The notes beneath the pieces were generated by a model, which was given only the letters and a program-made list of their open reading frames with translations, did not search any database and was not told where the DNA came from. Shown here in pieces: positions 3,478 to 5,813 of a stretch of DNA of 5,813 nt (positions are counted from its first letter, which is position 1; the number at the start of each line of letters is the position of its first letter). The DNA is taken from positions 1 to 5,813 of the forward strand of contig CAZWSE010000150.1 of assembly GCA_964636575.1 (NCBI GenBank). The letters run 5' to 3'. This stretch comes from CAZWSE01 sp964636575. Lineage in GTDB: Bacteria > Pseudomonadota > Alphaproteobacteria > Rhodobacterales > Rhodobacteraceae. The position numbers and the translations under genes were made by a program.

Positions 3478-4648
3478 AACCGCTGTGTTTGGCGGCAAAC
3501 TGGCACAAGGTGACAAGGGCTTGCTCAAAAGCTTCATCCTCGACGGTCATGGCAACGCGAATATGCCCCGACGCCGACGCACCAAAGCTCTCGCCGGGCA
3601 TGACCGCAATCAGCTTTTCATCCAGCAACGCATTCGCAAAGGCATCACCGCTCATGCCCGTGCTGCGAATATCCAGCATCAGGTACATGGCACCGCCCGC
3701 AGGGACCAAGCCAACAGCGTTCTGTTTAGCCAGCACCGCTTGGGCAATCTCGCGGCGTCGCTTAAAGGGTTCGGCTATCTGCTCTTCCAACGCAGACCCC
3801 GCATTCAGGGCAAAATCAGCCGCATCCTGAATAAACCCGGGCACACCGTAGTTGGTATAATTGGCAAGCGTTATGATCCGCGAAATGGCCGCCTCTGGCC
3901 CTACAATCCAGCCACAGCGCGACCCTGTCATGGCGTGGGATTTCGACATAGACCCAACAACAAGCGTTCGCTCTGCCATATCGGGCAAGGCGCGGGGCGA
4001 GATATGCTGACCTTCCCAGACTTGGGTGTCATACACCTCGTCCGAGATCAGCCAAAGATCACTGTCGCGGCAAACCTGTGCAATCCCCTCCATAGTCGCT
4101 TGGGAATACACCACACCCGTCGGGTTGTTGGGCGAATTGATCAGCAAGGATTTGGCACCCTTAGCGGCCTGCGCGATATCCTCCGCCTGCGGCTGAAACG
4201 CATGATGCGCATGGGCAGGAACCGTTTTGGGAACCGCACTGATACCGCGAATGGTGCCGGGGTAGGTGGCGTAAAACGGATCAATATAAAGCGCCGTATC
4301 ACCGGGATCACAGACAGCAGCATGGGCTGCAAAAAGCGCCGCTTGCCCGCCGGGGGTCACAACCACATTGTCGGCAGTCGTCGGCACGCCTGTGCGGTCC
4401 TGAACGCGCTTGGCAATGGTGTCTCGCAACGACGCAATGCCCGAAATGCGCGCGTAACCCGTATGGCCACCACGGGCAGAGGCATCCATCGCCGCCAAAA
4501 TAGACGCATCCGTGCGAATATCATGCTCACCAATCGTCAGCTCGGTCACAGGGTGCCCCGCAACCACCATATCGCGGGCACGGTTGAACACATCCCACCC
4601 ATCCGATCCGTCTCCGGTCAGGGTCATAATCCGGTCTGAAAGCTGCAT
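3476..4648 (-). CDS. PLP-dependent class I/II aminotransferase
   Basis: A 390-residue cytosolic fold-type I aminotransferase of standard length. Visible landmarks: the phosphate-binding TPGGQAAL (98-105), NSPNNPTG (171-178) with Asn175 against the PLP ring, SDEVY (202-206) with Asp203 for the pyridine nitrogen and Tyr206 for the ring hydroxyl, SMSKSHAMTGSRCGW (233-247) with Lys236 as the Schiff-base lysine and Arg244 for the phosphate, and Arg364 in GHIRVAMT for the substrate carboxylate. It transfers an amino group from an amino acid to a 2-oxo acid. The N-terminal LTIGEHDIRTD (37-47) replaces the common GxPDF-type segment, so this is not a typical aspartate aminotransferase; broad aromatic, branched-chain or arginine:pyruvate activity is possible. 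Substrate unknown. The start has AAAGG about eight bases upstream. It is divergent from cysS. Confidence 0.93.
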   Translation of the reverse strand: MQLSDRIMTLTGDGSDGWDVFNRARDMVVAGHPVTELTIGEHDIRTDASILAAMDASARGGHTGYARISGIASLRDTIAKRVQDRTGVPTTADNVVVTPGGQAALFAAHAAVCDPGDTALYIDPFYATYPGTIRGISAVPKTVPAHAHHAFQPQAEDIAQAAKGAKSLLINSPNNPTGVVYSQATMEGIAQVCRDSDLWLISDEVYDTQVWEGQHISPRALPDMAERTLVVGSMSKSHAMTGSRCGWIVGPEAAISRIITLANYTNYGVPGFIQDAADFALNAGSALEEQIAEPFKRRREIAQAVLAKQNAVGLVPAGGAMYLMLDIRSTGMSGDAFANALLDEKLIAVMPGESFGASASGHIRVAMTVEDEAFEQALVTLCQFAAKHSG

Positions 4649-4697
4649 GATTTGGCCTTTCTGTACTTGAGGCGACCACGCCAGAACGCAACGCCAT

Positions 4698-4718
4698 TGT
4701 CAATCAAGCCTTGATTGA
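4698..4718 (-). promoter_or_regulatory. 19-bp palindrome over a -35 hexamer, aminotransferase/cysS control region
   Basis: TCAATCAAG (4700-4708) and CTTGATTGA (4710-4718) are a perfect 9-bp inverted repeat around a single C. On the - strand its edge overlaps TTGACA (4703-4698), a consensus -35 hexamer pointing at the aminotransferase, 50 bases before its start codon. No good -10 is visible at the right distance (CGTGGT). Overlap with a -35 suggests a repressor operator, or an activator if the -10 is intrinsically weak. The symmetry is far better than expected by chance in a 224-base spacer. Confidence 0.55.
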
Positions 4719-4734
4719 AACCGCCACGCAGGCT

Positions 4735-4776
4735 AAGGGTGCGGCATGAACCGTATTTGCACCCTTTGTATTTGCA
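4735..4776 (+). promoter_or_regulatory. Hairpin and direct repeat upstream of cysS
   Basis: AAGGGTGC (4735-4742) pairs with GCACCCTT (4759-4766) around a 16-base loop. Overlapping its right arm, GTATTTGCA occurs twice (4753-4761 and 4768-4776), 15 bases apart. The hairpin is followed by a T-rich stretch but not a continuous T-run. It may be a binding site for a regulator in tandem, or a leader structure of cysS. No convincing cysS promoter can be picked out. Confidence 0.35.
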
Positions 4777-4872
4777 TTTCCTGCTGAACACTTCTGCGGG
4801 CCGGTTTCTGTCGTTTCAAAACAAGACAAAAGTTGCTAGGCCCGCGCCACCCTTGCGCGAAAGCTACATGCT

Positions 4873-5813
4873 ATGACGACGATCAAACTGCACAACTCGC
4901 TGACCAAAAAGAAAGAGGTTTTCACGCCTCTGGACCCTGAAAACGTGCGGATCTATCTCTGTGGGCCAACGGTCTATGACCGCGCCCATCTGGGCAACGC
5001 GCGCAATGTGATCATGTTCGACGTGCTGTTTCGTTTGCTGCGGCATACCTATGGCGAAGACCACGTCACATACGTGCGCAATTTCACGGACGTGGATGAC
5101 AAGATCAACGCGCGCGCGGCTGAGGCTGGGCGCACCATCGGCGAGATCACGGAAGAAACCATCCAGTGGTATCTCGACGACATGGGCGCGCTCGGAACAT
5201 TAGAGCCGACGCATATGCCACGGGCAACGCAGTATATTCCGCAAATGGTGGCGATGATCGAAGACTTGATTGAAAAGGGGCACGCCTACGCCGCCGAAGG
5301 CCACGTGCTGTTCAAAGTGCGATCCTATGAAGGGTACGGCAAGCTCTCGGGCCGCTCCGTCGACGACATGATCGCAGGCGCACGGGTCGAGGTCGCGCCC
5401 TACAAAGAAGACCCCATGGATTTTGTGCTGTGGAAGCCTTCAAGCGGCGACACCCCCGGCTGGGACAGCCCATGGGGCTACGGCCGTCCCGGTTGGCATA
5501 TTGAGTGTTCTGCAATGGCGGACGAGCTTTTGGGCAAAGAGTTCGACATCCATGGCGGCGGCAACGACCTAAAGTTCCCGCACCACGAAAACGAGCTCGC
5601 TCAAAGCAGTTGCGCCCACGGCTCCGACACCATGGCGCAAATCTGGATGCACAATGAGATGCTACAGGTTGAGGGCAAGAAGATGTCCAAGTCCTTGGGC
5701 AACTTCTTCACCGTGCGCGATTTGCTAGACCAAGGCGTACCGGGCGAGGTGATCCGGTTTGTGTTTCTGAGCACGCACTACAGCAAGCCGATGGATTGGA
5801 CGGAGAAGAAGCG
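4873..5813 (+). CDS. cysS: Cysteinyl-tRNA synthetase, N-terminal 313 residues (cut by window edge)
   Basis: Class I aminoacyl-tRNA synthetase that charges tRNA-Cys with cysteine in the cytosol. The frame is open to the end of the window, so the gene is truncated by the edge, not by mutation; E. coli CysS has 461 residues. Visible: the HIGH-type signature as HLGN (39-42, in YDRAHLGNAR), FTDVDDKI (71-78), the active-site zinc ligands Cys30, Cys212, His237 and Glu241 (matching E. coli C28, C209, H234, E238), Trp208 beside the cysteine pocket, and KMSKS (270-274) in EGKKMSKSLGN. The catalytic domain is complete; the anticodon-binding part lies beyond. The ATG at 4873 is the only start in place: an ATG at 4868 is out of frame and stops after two codons. 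The ribosome binding site is weak (GAAAG, 4859-4863). Confidence 0.97.
   Translation, partial: MTTIKLHNSLTKKKEVFTPLDPENVRIYLCGPTVYDRAHLGNARNVIMFDVLFRLLRHTYGEDHVTYVRNFTDVDDKINARAAEAGRTIGEITEETIQWYLDDMGALGTLEPTHMPRATQYIPQMVAMIEDLIEKGHAYAAEGHVLFKVRSYEGYGKLSGRSVDDMIAGARVEVAPYKEDPMDFVLWKPSSGDTPGWDSPWGYGRPGWHIECSAMADELLGKEFDIHGGGNDLKFPHHENELAQSSCAHGSDTMAQIWMHNEMLQVEGKKMSKSLGNFFTVRDLLDQGVPGEVIRFVFLSTHYSKPMDWTEKK

Noticed and set aside
3485..4639. 384-codon + strand frame opposite the aminotransferase
   Set aside because: It covers almost exactly the aminotransferase in antisense, and its product is basic, low in recognisable motifs and without a ribosome site. The - strand protein has every PLP-enzyme landmark.
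1..5813. Mobile elements, CRISPR arrays, tRNA or rRNA genes, defence or biosynthetic clusters
   Set aside because: No transposase or integrase, no regularly spaced repeats, no cloverleaf or rRNA segments and no multi-gene operon were seen on either strand; the genes look like ordinary chromosomal singletons.

Overview
The window looks like ordinary chromosomal DNA from a marine alphaproteobacterium of the Rhodobacteraceae (Roseobacter group). The grounds are moderately high GC, the alphaproteobacterial form of cysteinyl-tRNA synthetase (HLGN in place of the textbook HIGH), a non-pyrrolysine MttB-family methyltransferase with the basic Arg/Ala-rich N-terminus that I associate with this group, an Omp25-type beta-barrel, and an intergenic motif around 239-275 that I recall as recurrent after Rhodobacteraceae genes. 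The taxonomic call is from memory of families, not from a search.

Layout from left to right. Positions 1-105 hold the unassigned tail of something upstream, closed by a textbook intrinsic terminator (106-134). Positions 135-556 carry no gene I can support but are rich in hairpins and include a dyad around a consensus -35 hexamer. A small secreted two-EF-hand protein follows on the + strand (557-805), with its own terminator. Facing it is a complete MttB-like methyltransferase on the - strand (867-2402), preceded by a candidate 30-codon small gene (2446-2538) with a good ribosome binding site. The region to the right (2539-2857) holds a near-perfect 20-bp palindrome, a C8 tract, a CTAG-containing dyad and a strong 5'-leader hairpin. 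It separates mttB from a divergent + strand outer-membrane beta-barrel gene (2858-3436). A PLP-dependent aminotransferase (3476-4648, -) converges on the beta-barrel gene and shares a hairpin with it. A divergent control region with a 19-bp palindrome then leads into cysS (4873 to beyond the end, +), which is cut off by the window edge.

The genes alternate in strand, so almost every one is its own transcription unit. The only likely operon is the small gene plus mttB. I see no shared pathway. EF-hand calcium binding, quaternary-amine/corrinoid-type methyl transfer, outer-membrane structure, amino-acid transamination and tRNA charging look like independent functions.

I found no mobile element, CRISPR array, tRNA, rRNA or defence system, and no clear evidence of an undescribed multi-gene system. 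The most useful leads are the putative small gene in front of mttB and two strong palindromes, at 2595-2614 and 4700-4718, which are likely operators.
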